Assembly (NCBI RefSeq): GCF_002245895.1
Contig: NZ_NPJZ01000001.1
Span: 1,834,501 to 1,898,500 of the forward strand
Origin: Rhodococcus sp. OK302
GTDB taxonomy: Bacteria > Actinomycetota > Actinomycetes > Mycobacteriales > Mycobacteriaceae
DNA length: 64,000 bases
Direction of reading: 5' to 3'
Shown: one piece after another, positions 42,327 through 51,457 of the stretch
Layout of the letters: each line of letters starts with the position of its first letter
Position numbering within the stretch: position 1 is the stretch's first letter
Position numbers and translations under genes: made by a program
Notes under the pieces: generated by a model
The model's input: only the letters and a program-made list of their open reading frames with translations
Told to the model about the DNA's origin: nothing
Database searches by the model: none

Positions 42327-43958
42327 GTGTCGAACTCGAGATCCAGACGCATCGGGAAAATCAGCCGTGTGGCGGTTGCGTTGTCAGCTGCGGGCATATT
42401 GCTCGTGGGCTGCGCCAGCACCGACAATGACACCAGTTCTGCCGGCGGTGACTCCACGGCCTCAGCTGCATTGACCGGGATGGTCAACCCGCAGGCTGAC
42501 CCCGGCCCCGCCGTGGCCGGCGGAACACTGACTTACGGTGTGCAGGTCCTGGCGGCAACTCTGGATCCGACGAAGACAGCAGCACGTGGCGGATCGGGCG
42601 GCGAGGCGCTGGCTGCCGTGTACGACGTTCTGGTGAACTACGACACGACGAGCGGCGATTTTCAGCCGAAACTCGCCAAGTCACTCGAAACCAGCGACGG
42701 TGGCACGACGTGGACCTTGAAGCTCCGCGACGGAGCGAAGTTCAGCGACGGAACCCCGGTCGATGCAAATGCAGTCGTTGCGAGCATCAATCGGTACAAC
42801 GCCGGTAAGGGCAACGGAGCGGAACTGTGGGTCGCTTCCGTCACATCAATGGACGCCGTCGACGCCTCCACCGCTGTCTTCCACCTCAAAGCACCGTGGA
42901 TGCGTTTCCCCTCGATGCTTGCTCTCGGCCACGGTATGATCGTCGCTCCCTCATCGCAGCAGGGTGACAAGTTCACCGCTATCGGTGCCGGACCGTTCAC
43001 CGAAGATCTGTTCACCCCGAGCGTCGAGCGAGTTTTCAAGGCCAACCCCGCGTACTACGGTGGCGCTCCGAAGCTTGAGAAGTTGCGCATGGTGGCGCTC
43101 AACGGGCCGCAGGCCAACCTCGAATCCCTCAACAGCGGCCAGTTGGACGTTGCATACATTCGTGGTCTCACATCAGCCATCAACTCTGCGAAGTCTGCCG
43201 GATACCCCGGATACATGGACGTTCTCAACGCCGGTAGCGCAGAAATCATCAACAACCGCGAGGGTCGCCCGGGTTCGGATGTTCGGGTCCGCCAGGCCAT
43301 CGGCTATGCACTGGATCCCGAGCTGATCGATCAGCGCGCCGAGAACGGCGAAGGACTGCCCGGATCCGAGCTCTTCGGTAAGACGTCGCAGTGGCACGTC
43401 GACACCCCGGGCATCGCCTACGATTCGGCCAAGGCCAAGGAACTTCTGACCCAGGCCAAGGCCGATGGATACAACGGAAAGCTCAATTACATCGTTCTCA
43501 GTGAGCCCAAGGACCACGCGATCGGCCTGGCCGTGCAGTCACTTCTGCAGGCCGTCGGCTTCGAGGTCAACTTGATTCTCGCCAACAACGCCGGTGACAT
43601 CGTTCAGAACGTCTACGTCAAGAACGATTTCGACCTCGCACACGCCGGCATCGGCCTCTACGAGTCGATTCCGGACCTCGGACTGTTCTCGACCACCAAC
43701 AGCACCTCGAAGTCCAACACCGCGGGTTACGCCAATCCCGCGATGGACCAGTTGATCGCAGAACTGCAGCAGACCAAGGACAACGCTTCCGCGTTGGCAG
43801 TGATCAGCAAGATCCAGACCTTGTGGAACGAGACGGTGCCGTCGGCGCCGGTCGGTGGTTTGTCCTCGTTCTGGGCATGGCAGAAGAACGTGCACGGTGT
43901 GGTTCCGACCGCGACCGGCATCATGCTGTTCGATCAGGCATGGATGGGCGCGAAGTAA
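42327..43958 (+). CDS. Extracellular solute-binding lipoprotein, family 5 (peptide/nickel type)
   Basis: A 543-residue SBP_bac_5 lipoprotein. The signal peptide ends ILLVGC with lipobox cysteine C29. The body shows GTLTYGVQVLAATLDPTKTA, the family signature LAKSLETSDGGTTWTLKLRD and GAKFSDGTPVDANAVVASIN, and VRQAIGYALDPELIDQ. It would capture peptides or similar solutes for an ABC importer, but no permease or ATPase is adjacent. Start GTG 42327 has GAGGG eight bases upstream; GTG 42321 is possible. Confidence 0.9.
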   Translation: MSNSRSRRIGKISRVAVALSAAGILLVGCASTDNDTSSAGGDSTASAALTGMVNPQADPGPAVAGGTLTYGVQVLAATLDPTKTAARGGSGGEALAAVYDVLVNYDTTSGDFQPKLAKSLETSDGGTTWTLKLRDGAKFSDGTPVDANAVVASINRYNAGKGNGAELWVASVTSMDAVDASTAVFHLKAPWMRFPSMLALGHGMIVAPSSQQGDKFTAIGAGPFTEDLFTPSVERVFKANPAYYGGAPKLEKLRMVALNGPQANLESLNSGQLDVAYIRGLTSAINSAKSAGYPGYMDVLNAGSAEIINNREGRPGSDVRVRQAIGYALDPELIDQRAENGEGLPGSELFGKTSQWHVDTPGIAYDSAKAKELLTQAKADGYNGKLNYIVLSEPKDHAIGLAVQSLLQAVGFEVNLILANNAGDIVQNVYVKNDFDLAHAGIGLYESIPDLGLFSTTNSTSKSNTAGYANPAMDQLIAELQQTKDNASALAVISKIQTLWNETVPSAPVGGLSSFWAWQKNVHGVVPTATGIMLFDQAWMGAK

Positions 43959-43978
43959 CTTTCCGCCACCCCGACAAG

Positions 43979-44004
43979 CCCCGTCCGACGCGAGTCGGGC
44001 GGGG
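43979..44004 (+). terminator. Terminator after the solute-binding protein gene
   Basis: CCCCGTCCGAC (43979-43989) pairs with GTCGGGCGGGG (43994-44004, one wobble), then TTT. Confidence 0.82.
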
Positions 44005-44076
44005 TTTGTGCTGTGCGGGGTGTGGCCCGTGAGACCAGTGTTACCCACGAGTTAGAAGTCGTGGGACGATATTGAA

Positions 44077-45516
44077 GTGGTGACGGATCGGAGCGACGAC
44101 AAAGGCAAAGCGCGCAGGGGCGAGCCGATGACTTTCCGTGCCCGTGCAGCGATGTGGACCAATCGTCCGTTGTTCGACTTCAACATGATGGTCGGCTTGG
44201 TCATCCTGATCGTGGCCTTCGGTTTGTTGATGGTGCTCTCGTCGTCGAGCATCGAATCGTATGTCCTCTCCGGCACGTCGTATGCCCGGTTCTGGCCGCA
44301 GTGTATGTTCGCGGCGATCGGCCTGGTGTTGTTCGTAGTTGTCGTACGAGTGCCTACGGAACTGATGCGTAAATACTCGCCGTGGCTGTTGATCGTGTGT
44401 CTCGTCCTACTCGTGCTGGTTCTGATTCCGGGTATCGGATCGGAACAGATGGGCGCCCGAAGCTGGTTCGTCGTCGCCGGAATCTCGTTTCAGCCGTCGG
44501 AACTTGCCAAACTTGCGCTGGCCATTTGGTCGGCGGCGACGGTGGCGTCGTTCATGAATGCACGACTCGACGTCAATCGAGCCCTGCCGGTCATCGGTGG
44601 CACCACACTTCTTGTTCTCGTTCTCGTCGTGTTGGAGAAGGACCTCGGCACGACGATCACGATCGGCATCATCTTCATGTCGGTCCTATGGTTCGGATTG
44701 TTCCGGATCAAGACGTTCATCATTCTCACATTGGGGTCCGGCGTCGCCTTCCTCGTTCTCGGGCTTACCGCCGGCTACCGCTCGGATCGAATCAAGGCAT
44801 ATCTGAATCCTGATCTGGATCCGCAGGGCCTGAATTTTCAAAGCACTCAAGCCAAGTACGCGTTGGCGAACGGCGGAATTTTCGGACGCGGCCTCGGACA
44901 GTCCGACGCCAAATGGAGTTATCTTCCTCAGGCACACAACGACTTCATCTTCGCGGTGATCGGTGAAGAACTCGGACTGATCGGTGCGCTGATCGTGGTA
45001 GCGCTTTTTGTCGCAGTCCTTCTGGTCGGTCTGAGAATCGCAACGCGTTCGACCGATCCGTTCCTCAAAGTCATGACAGCGACCGCAACGACGTTGATCG
45101 TGATGCAGGCCTTCATCAATATCGCGTACGTGGTTGGACTGATCCCTGTGACGGGTTTGCAGTTGCCGCTCATCTCGGCCGGTGGAACGTCGATGATCAC
45201 GACGCTGTTGATGTTCGGCTTGATCGCACACGCAGCGTTCCGTGAACCGGAGGCCGTAGCGTCGCTCGAAAGTAGTGGCCGCGGATGGATTCCATTTGTT
45301 TTCGGTAAGCCGCGCTTCGGTGAGGCGAAGAAGCCGCCGCCGAAGCCGCGGGAACGTCAGCAAGCTCGGCGGGCACCTGCTCGGGCGCCGCAGCGGGATC
45401 GGCAGCGGGCACCGCAGCGAGCGCAACAGCCGGATCGACGGCGTTCCGTGCGACGCGACGGCGACGACGATCCGCGATATCGCAGCGGTGGAACCCGTCC
45501 TCGACGTGCTTCCTGA
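44077..45516 (+). CDS. SEDS family protein (FtsW/RodA-like), stand-alone
   Basis: A 479-residue SEDS glycosyltransferase with ten helices; these polymerise lipid II into glycan strands with a partner class B PBP. Marks are LSSSSIESYVLSGTSYARFW, GARSWFVVAGISFQPSELAK, EKDLGTTITIGIIFM, LPQAHNDFIFAVIGEELGLI and TGLQLPLISAGGTSMITTLL. The last 85 residues are a basic Arg/Pro/Gln tail, as in mycobacterial FtsW. No murein or cell division genes adjoin it, so it is outside the usual clusters. Start GTG 44077. Confidence 0.9.
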   Translation: MVTDRSDDKGKARRGEPMTFRARAAMWTNRPLFDFNMMVGLVILIVAFGLLMVLSSSSIESYVLSGTSYARFWPQCMFAAIGLVLFVVVVRVPTELMRKYSPWLLIVCLVLLVLVLIPGIGSEQMGARSWFVVAGISFQPSELAKLALAIWSAATVASFMNARLDVNRALPVIGGTTLLVLVLVVLEKDLGTTITIGIIFMSVLWFGLFRIKTFIILTLGSGVAFLVLGLTAGYRSDRIKAYLNPDLDPQGLNFQSTQAKYALANGGIFGRGLGQSDAKWSYLPQAHNDFIFAVIGEELGLIGALIVVALFVAVLLVGLRIATRSTDPFLKVMTATATTLIVMQAFINIAYVVGLIPVTGLQLPLISAGGTSMITTLLMFGLIAHAAFREPEAVASLESSGRGWIPFVFGKPRFGEAKKPPPKPRERQQARRAPARAPQRDRQRAPQRAQQPDRRRSVRRDGDDDPRYRSGGTRPRRAS

Positions 45517-45593
45517 TCTGTCCAGTCCGCGTCGGGATCTCTGGTGGGCGGCTACATTGGACACTGAAATCGGCGTCAGAGAAGGTTGTGGGC

Positions 45594-46226
45594 ATGTCAG
45601 GTGGCGATAAGCCAGATCAGTCTGTAGTGGAAAGAAGCTCGGTCACGGGGCGTCGTACGACGCCCTCGCAGCGTGCGCGTTTCAGCAGAATCATCGACGC
45701 GGCAATGGAATCCGCATCCGAGGGTGGGTACGACGCAGTTCAGATGAGATCGGTTGCCGAACGTGCGGGCGTCGCGATCGGGACCGTATACCGCTATTTC
45801 CCCTCCAAGAACCACATGCTCATTGTGGCGTTGTTGTGGATGTTCGAGGGGTTGCGCGACAGATTTCAGGATTTCACGGTTCCGGGCGAGACGCCGTCGG
45901 ACCGAATTCTGTTCGTGTTGAGGAAGAACACCGATATTCTCGAGACTAATCATCAACTCTATGAAGCTTTGGTCCGCGCGTACATGTTTGCGGATGCATC
46001 GGCTACGCCGGAACTGAACGCACTGGGCAACGTGGTGACGGAGATGTTCGCGAAGGCGATCGGTGTCGAGGAAGTGTCGCAGCCGCAGATGGACGCGGTC
46101 AAGGTGATCGACGACGTCTGGATGTCTTCTCTGGTCTCGTGGGTGGCGGGTCGGATGACCGCCGATCAGGTGATGGCGCACCTGGAATTTACGGTGCGTT
46201 TGGTGTTTCGCAGACTGGGTGGTTAG
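45594..46226 (+). CDS. KstR-like TetR regulator
   Basis: A 210-residue TetR protein resembling KstR, the cholesterol-catabolism repressor: RIIDAAMESASEGGYDAVQM, RSVAERAGVAIGTVYRYFPS and KNHMLIVALLWMFEG at the N-terminus; ALVRAYMFADASATPELNAL and VIDDVWMSSLVSWVAGRMTA in the ligand domain. It is not in a steroid gene cluster, so it is likely a paralogue with another acyl-CoA-type ligand. ATG 45594 follows GAGAAGG by eight bases. Convergent with the SDR gene four bases away. Confidence 0.85.
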   Translation: MSGGDKPDQSVVERSSVTGRRTTPSQRARFSRIIDAAMESASEGGYDAVQMRSVAERAGVAIGTVYRYFPSKNHMLIVALLWMFEGLRDRFQDFTVPGETPSDRILFVLRKNTDILETNHQLYEALVRAYMFADASATPELNALGNVVTEMFAKAIGVEEVSQPQMDAVKVIDDVWMSSLVSWVAGRMTADQVMAHLEFTVRLVFRRLGG

Positions 46227-46230
46227 CCAC

Positions 46231-46989
46231 TCAGACTGTGTATCCGCCATCGACGTTCAGTTTCTGGCCACTGATGAAACCTGCTGCGTCGCTGGCGAGG
46301 AAGCAGACAGCTTCGGCGATGTCGACGGCTGATCCGAATCGTTTGAGTGGGATCCGGCTCATGGTGACGTCGAGGGCGTGTGGGTCGAGATCGGCTGAAG
46401 CGATGAGTCTTTCGGCCATACCATCGGTGAGCATCCCGGGGCCGACGGCGTTGAAGCGCACGCCGTAGCGTCCTTCTTCAGCGGCAAATCCCCGGATGAG
46501 TTGTTCGACAGCACCTTTGGTGCCGGCCGAGAGCCCGTCGCGGACCGGGAAGCGGTCGGTTGCCGCTGTGGTGACGGCAACGGTAGAGCCGGAGGATTCG
46601 CGCAGCGCTGGTAGTGCGGTGTGTACGAGGGTGAAAAACGCTGCGGCTTCTTCGTTTAACTGTTCACTGAAGACAGCCGGCGTCACACGCGAGAGGTGTG
46701 TCATCGGGACGTGAGGACCCGCCGCGTGGACGAGCGTTGTCAGGGATCCGAGGTCGTTGATCGCGGCGCTCGCGGCAGCGGTGATGGAGGATTCGCGATC
46801 GAGATTCATTTGATACGAGTGTGCCGAGACCCCGAATGAGCGGATCTTCTCGCTCAACTGTGCTGCTGCGGCGGCATTGTTTCGGTAGGTGAAGGCCACG
46901 TCGTGTCCGCGTTCGGCAAGCATGAGAGCGATTGCCGAACCGATGCCGCCGGTTCCGCCGCTGATCAGTGCGGTGCGCGTTGCAGTCAT
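46231..46989 (-). CDS. SDR-family protein lacking the catalytic tyrosine
   Basis: A 252-residue classical SDR by fold: TALISGGTGGIGSAIALMLA binds NAD(P), LVHAAGPHVPM replaces NNAG, and the C-terminus LASDAAGFISGQKLNVDGGY is FabG-like. The catalytic YxxxK reads SAGTKGAV, with Ser for Tyr, and the upstream catalytic Ser region reads VTTAAT. It may be inactive or use different chemistry. A 20-base dyad lies 43 bases upstream. AGGAG precedes ATG 46989. Confidence 0.85.
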   Translation of the reverse strand: MTATRTALISGGTGGIGSAIALMLAERGHDVAFTYRNNAAAAAQLSEKIRSFGVSAHSYQMNLDRESSITAAASAAINDLGSLTTLVHAAGPHVPMTHLSRVTPAVFSEQLNEEAAAFFTLVHTALPALRESSGSTVAVTTAATDRFPVRDGLSAGTKGAVEQLIRGFAAEEGRYGVRFNAVGPGMLTDGMAERLIASADLDPHALDVTMSRIPLKRFGSAVDIAEAVCFLASDAAGFISGQKLNVDGGYTV

Positions 46990-47031
46990 GTCTACTCCTG
47001 GCTGTGCGTGGCTGAACCTTCTGACGCACTT

Positions 47032-47051
47032 AACCTAGCAAGTGCTTGGTT
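47032..47051. promoter_or_regulatory. TetR-type dyad between the SDR and VIT genes
   Basis: AACCTAGCAAGTGCTTGGTT matches its own reverse complement at 16 of 20 positions. It lies upstream of the SDR gene on one side and the VIT gene on the other. The KstR-like regulator next door is a candidate binder (inference). Confidence 0.6.
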
Positions 47052-47128
47052 GGTATGGTGACGTGGGTCTCCTGAGGGCAGCCTCAGATTGCTATCGCAG
47101 ACTGCGGCGGAACCCTAATCTGAGGGGT

Positions 47129-47866
47129 ATGTCCGATAGTGTGCAGGTCACCGGTGACGTTCCCAGCGAGGGATCGCGGCCGAGTACTCCTAGCTTGAAC
47201 AATCGTTTGAACTGGCTCCGGGCGGGTGTTCTGGGCGCAAATGACGGCATCGTGTCCACCGCCGGCCTGGTGGTCGGTGTTGCGGCGGCAACAACGGAAC
47301 GTTCGGCGATCTTCACCGCAGGATTTGCGGGATTGGTTGCGGGTGCGGTGTCTATGGCGCTCGGCGAGTACGTCTCGGTCAGCGCGCAACGCGATACCGA
47401 GCGTGCGCTGCTCAAGAAGGAAAAGCGAGAACTTCAAGAGACTCCCGAGGAGGAATTTGCCGAACTCGTCGGGATTTACGAGGACAAGGGATTGAGTCCG
47501 GCGACGGCTCGGAAAGTTGCCGAGGAACTTACCGAACACGACGCCTTCGCAGCACATGTCGAAGTCGAGTTGGGCATCGATCCGAATGACCTGACCAATC
47601 CCTGGCATGCTGCAATCTCGTCGGCGGTGTCGTTCACCATCGGTGCGGCAATTCCGTTGATCGCAATTCTCTTGCCGGCAACCGGAAGTCGGGTGCCGAT
47701 TGCGTTCTTCGCTGTGCTGATCGCCCTGGCTTTGACCGGGACGATCAGCGCGACGCTCGGCGGTGCCCGTAAGTCCCGAGCGGTCATGCGAGTGGTTCTC
47801 GGTGGAGCCTTGGCGATGGCGGTGACGTACGGGGTCGGTCAGCTTGTCGGTACGGGCCTGGGCTGA
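47129..47866 (+). CDS. VIT1/CCC1 family metal transporter
   Basis: A 245-residue membrane protein of the VIT family, which moves Fe(II) or Mn(II) out of the cytoplasm. Helix 1 region NWLRAGVLGANDGIVSTAGL and AGAVSMALGEYVSVSAQRDT are diagnostic; an acidic cytosolic metal-binding segment follows (LQETPEEEFAELVGIYEDKG), then three helices. ATG 47129 was chosen; an upstream in-frame start would overlap the dyad and has no family match. Confidence 0.92.
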   Translation: MSDSVQVTGDVPSEGSRPSTPSLNNRLNWLRAGVLGANDGIVSTAGLVVGVAAATTERSAIFTAGFAGLVAGAVSMALGEYVSVSAQRDTERALLKKEKRELQETPEEEFAELVGIYEDKGLSPATARKVAEELTEHDAFAAHVEVELGIDPNDLTNPWHAAISSAVSFTIGAAIPLIAILLPATGSRVPIAFFAVLIALALTGTISATLGGARKSRAVMRVVLGGALAMAVTYGVGQLVGTGLG

Positions 47867-47874
47867 CAGCAGGT

Positions 47875-48765
47875 TTAGCCGCGAGCGATCATCACCGGAC
47901 ACGGTGCGTGGTGCAAGAGGTTCTGACTCGTGGAACCCATTACGGCACCAGCCATAGCGCTCCGGCCGTGACTGCCGACAACCAGGAGTTGGGCGTCGTC
48001 GGCATATTTGAGCATTACGGGTGCGGCAGCACCGGGTTCGCTGATGCGAGTGACCGCAACATCCGGATACTGATCCGACATGCCGGCAAGGTTTTCGGCC
48101 AACAACGCGGACTCTTCCTGTTCGACGGCTTCCCAATCGATGAGGATTCCGGCGCCTCCCTCACGGAAGGTCGACGCACCTTGCCACGTGTGAACGGCAA
48201 AGAGTGGTGCCTCGAACTGATCCGCATACTGGAATGCGTATTCGACGGCCTTCTCGCTCAAAGTACTTCCGTCGACGCCGACGACCACCGGGCGTTGATC
48301 CGGCCCGGGATGCTGGGCAGTCCCACGCCAGACCGTCACGGGGCAGGGGGCATGGTTGGCAACCTTCAGTGCGGTGGAGCCGAGCAGACGTGAACGCAGG
48401 GCGCCGGAACCCGTCGAACCCATCACGATCAGCCGTGCGGTCTCGGCGCATTCGAGGATGTGTGTCATCGGTGGTCCCGGTGCGATCTCGGATTCGATGA
48501 CAAGGGAGGGGAACTCGTCTGCGAGTAGATCCGTGACGACGCCGGTGATGGCTTCGCCGTCTTCTCTGATCTGGTTGAGGAATTGCGACTGCAGCATGAC
48601 GGCGGCCGGGCTGTAAATCGGACCCTCCTGCGGCAAGGCGTGCGCCAGAATCAGTCGCGCATTGACTGCCTGTGCAATTGACCCGGCCCATCGAGCGGCC
48701 GCCGTCGAGGCTTCGGATCCGTCGATACCGACAACGATGTCCTGGTGTCCGGCAAGTGTGGTCAT
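47875..48765 (-). CDS. Tandem universal stress protein
   Basis: A 296-residue protein of two USP domains. Each has the ATP-binding G-2x-G-9x-G(S/T) loop: VMGSTGSGALRSRLLGSTAL in the first and VVGSHGRSAMAGAVMGSTSQ in the second; both begin with a VVGVDGS-type strand. Tandem USPs are common in mycobacteria within the DosR regulon; no clear DosR box was seen here. GAGGGAG precedes ATG 48765. Convergent with the VIT gene, eight bases apart. Confidence 0.93.
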   Translation of the reverse strand: MTTLAGHQDIVVGIDGSEASTAAARWAGSIAQAVNARLILAHALPQEGPIYSPAAVMLQSQFLNQIREDGEAITGVVTDLLADEFPSLVIESEIAPGPPMTHILECAETARLIVMGSTGSGALRSRLLGSTALKVANHAPCPVTVWRGTAQHPGPDQRPVVVGVDGSTLSEKAVEYAFQYADQFEAPLFAVHTWQGASTFREGGAGILIDWEAVEQEESALLAENLAGMSDQYPDVAVTRISEPGAAAPVMLKYADDAQLLVVGSHGRSAMAGAVMGSTSQNLLHHAPCPVMIARG

Positions 48766-48813
48766 GTCTACTCCCTCAATAGGTTCGAGATCCGTCGACT
48801 GCCGCGGTGGCGG

Positions 48814-50349
48814 CTACCGCCACAGCGCTTCTGATGACTTCGCAGCTTCCTTCCATGTCTTCTTCAGCAATGTCGCCTGCGCATCGGCGATGTCGAGTTC
48901 GTGTCGGTACACAATTCCGAGACTGAAACTGGTGAGCGAGGTGTGCTCGTGTTCCGACGCCATTTCCAGTAAATGGTGCTGTGCCACAACGGAATCCTGG
49001 TGTTCGCCGAGAACATCCTGGAAATGGGTGAAGTGCTTGAGTGCACGTTTAGCGTGACGCTTACTCGACGGCTCCATCACTTCGATCGCATATTTCATTC
49101 GCTTGGCGCCCTTGCGTGCTCGGTGCATTCTCTCGTCGCGTTCCGCGCGTGAGTGCGCCTTGGCCACATCGTCGACACGTCCACCGACCTTGTGTGACAG
49201 ATGGCGCAGGGTGCGAGCCAACTCTTTTGCCGAAACCTTCTTGTCTGCGCGGCGGCCGACGGTATCGAATTCCAGATCGCTGATGTAGGCGTCCAATTGC
49301 TCGAGCAGCGACAGGTAGCGCTCGGAGTTCAGTGCGCCGAGTGCATTGTCCAGGGCGGTTTCTCCTCGGGCCGAGAAGTATTCATCGATCCGGGCGCGCA
49401 CGGCTTCTTGTTCCGGAATGTCGATTTCACCGAGGCTGTCGACGAGACGCTGCCACTGCACCTCGACGTCACGGGCGTCGCCGAATTTGCCGCCCAACCA
49501 TCGAAGATCAGCGATGAGACTGTCGATGCGCGGTGAATCTCCGGCATACGATTGCAAGGCGCTGCGGATTCTGCGCGCCGCGACGCGGAAGTCGTGAACA
49601 GCTTCTTCATTGCGTCGGCGGGTTCCGAGATCGGCGTCGGTGAGAGCGCGAATCTGCTCGATAATGTAATTGCGCAGCAGGATTCGTGAGCTCGGCGACT
49701 TGGTTGCGGTGCCTGCTGCTGCGGAGTACGGGGTGACGGAAGTGCCCAATGCTCGCTTGAGTTTGGACGGACTTGCCGACCGTTCGAGTCCGGCCTCGAA
49801 CAGGACTGCTTCGATAGCGTCGGCCAGGGGCTGGCCGCCGGCGCCCTGCTCGACCTCCACCTCTTGCCAGCTTGATTCTTCGGAACCGTCGGCCTTGCAG
49901 GCGATTACGGTATCGGATACCACCTCGGCCAGCAGGGTGCCGTCGGCGTCGTTCAGCCGGGTGCGCTCGCGGTCGGTGATGATCAGTGCGATGGGGGTCA
50001 GTTCGTTGCCGCGAGTGATTGCCCGAACCAGGCTCGACAGTGCCGCGGGCACTTCGGTTCCGTCGTCGGGAGGAAGTTGAATCTCGGTTCGAGCATCCCC
50101 TTCGCCGGGGAGTTTCATGTGCCAGCCCGCGTCGTCGCCACCTTCACGCTTGCGCAGCGTTATCTTCTCGGCGAGCAATCGATAGTCGACCGTGTCGTAA
50201 TACGTGGCGGAGAGCTGAATCGAGTCGTGGACCGGCGAGCCCACGACTCCCGGCAGGTTGTCGAGTGCCGGAACTTCCTGCTCTGCAGGTGCTTCGTACT
50301 TTCGCTCGACTTCCGACACGGCTCCGGGTACGGCAGCGGTCTTGCTCAT
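48814..50349 (-). CDS. CYTH-CHAD domain protein
   Basis: A 511-residue protein. The CYTH triphosphate tunnel domain is at about 11-205, with the ExExK motif EVERKYEA (E13, E15, K17) and LTPIALIITDRERTRLNDAD. The CHAD helical domain is at about 222-505, rich in conserved His and Arg (EAVHDFRVAARRIRSALQSY, RKGAKRMKYAIEVM). CHAD domains bind polyphosphate, and CYTH enzymes hydrolyse triphosphates, so a polyphosphate or nucleotide role is likely. GAAGGAG precedes the ATG. Expressed alone. Confidence 0.92.
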   Translation of the reverse strand: MSKTAAVPGAVSEVERKYEAPAEQEVPALDNLPGVVGSPVHDSIQLSATYYDTVDYRLLAEKITLRKREGGDDAGWHMKLPGEGDARTEIQLPPDDGTEVPAALSSLVRAITRGNELTPIALIITDRERTRLNDADGTLLAEVVSDTVIACKADGSEESSWQEVEVEQGAGGQPLADAIEAVLFEAGLERSASPSKLKRALGTSVTPYSAAAGTATKSPSSRILLRNYIIEQIRALTDADLGTRRRNEEAVHDFRVAARRIRSALQSYAGDSPRIDSLIADLRWLGGKFGDARDVEVQWQRLVDSLGEIDIPEQEAVRARIDEYFSARGETALDNALGALNSERYLSLLEQLDAYISDLEFDTVGRRADKKVSAKELARTLRHLSHKVGGRVDDVAKAHSRAERDERMHRARKGAKRMKYAIEVMEPSSKRHAKRALKHFTHFQDVLGEHQDSVVAQHHLLEMASEHEHTSLTSFSLGIVYRHELDIADAQATLLKKTWKEAAKSSEALWR

Positions 50350-50437
50350 CTGTTCTCCTTCTGCGGTGCAATGCGGTGCGGCGTGTCTGCGCCTCCATCC
50401 TTCCGGTAACGGAGGCGAAGGGGAAGAGTTGCAGGTC

Positions 50438-51376
50438 TCAGGTCGGCCACGAGAGTGTCAGTTTGCTTTCGAATCGGCGATTCTCGCCACTGACCGGGTC
50501 CTTGAACTCGAGCACTTTCGACAGTAGTCGTAGCGGATTCGAATAGTCTTCTGCGGCAACATCGTAGAAAGTGGGATAGAAGTTGTCGCCGTGGATGGGT
50601 AGGCCCACAGACGTCATATGTAGGCGCAACTGGTGCGTCTTGCCGGTGTGCGGAATGAGCCGGTATCGCGCGTATTCGCCGTGCGTTTCGACGAGTTCGA
50701 TCCGGGATTCGCTGTTGGGATCGCCCTCGATCTCTTGGGCTTTCAGGACTCCACGTTCTTTCACGATCCGGCTCCGAACAACGGCAGGTGTCACGACATC
50801 GGCGTCGTAACGCGCGATTGCTTCGTACTCCTTGGACACGAGACGATCAGCGAACATCGTCTGGTATCCGCGTCTGGCCTGCTGATGGACGGTGAACAGC
50901 AGTAGACCTGCCGTCACACGGTCGAGTCGGTGCGCCGGACTTAGTTCGGGCAGGTCGAGGTCTCGGCGCAGGCGAACCAGAGCGGATTCGGCGATGTAGC
51001 GTCCGCGAGGCGTGCTCGCCAGAAAGTGAGGCTTGTCGACGACGAGGATGTTGTCGTCGCGGTGCAGGATGTCGATTTCGAAGGGCACCCGGGTTTCGAC
51101 GGGCGGATCGCGATAGAGGTAGACGAAGCGGCGGGGTGCAAACGCCGTCTGCTCGTCGATGCCGATGCCCTTTTCGTCCACGACCTCGCGGGCGGCGACC
51201 TTCTCACGCAGCCGCTCCGCGTCTTGGGGGAACCGCTCGAGCAGGTATTCCAGCGTGGTTTCCCACAGCCCGGAGTCGGGCTGACGGATGCGACTGGGGT
51301 TGAGGCCGTCGCGGACAGGTAGCGGAGATCGAGACACATCTTCGACGGTAGCGGTAGGGGACGGGCAATCGGGCAT
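50438..51376 (-). CDS. RluA-family pseudouridine synthase
   Basis: A 312-residue pseudouridine synthase. The catalytic aspartate lies in LSPAHRLDRVTAGLLLFT, preceded by NILVVDKPHFLAST, and followed by HTGKTHQLRLHMTSVGLPIH. A 100-residue N-terminal part precedes the catalytic domain; the RNA target is not predictable. ATG 51376 was used; GTG 51394 and TTG 51397 are alternatives, and none has a ribosome site, so a leaderless mRNA is possible. Confidence 0.9.
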   Translation of the reverse strand: MPDCPSPTATVEDVSRSPLPVRDGLNPSRIRQPDSGLWETTLEYLLERFPQDAERLREKVAAREVVDEKGIGIDEQTAFAPRRFVYLYRDPPVETRVPFEIDILHRDDNILVVDKPHFLASTPRGRYIAESALVRLRRDLDLPELSPAHRLDRVTAGLLLFTVHQQARRGYQTMFADRLVSKEYEAIARYDADVVTPAVVRSRIVKERGVLKAQEIEGDPNSESRIELVETHGEYARYRLIPHTGKTHQLRLHMTSVGLPIHGDNFYPTFYDVAAEDYSNPLRLLSKVLEFKDPVSGENRRFESKLTLSWPT

Positions 51377-51457
51377 CCGTGACACTGCGGGCACCAATTA
51401 TTGGAAATATGTGCTTGTGAGGTCCACCACCGGCGCGTTTTCTGCGAAGATTGTCTG

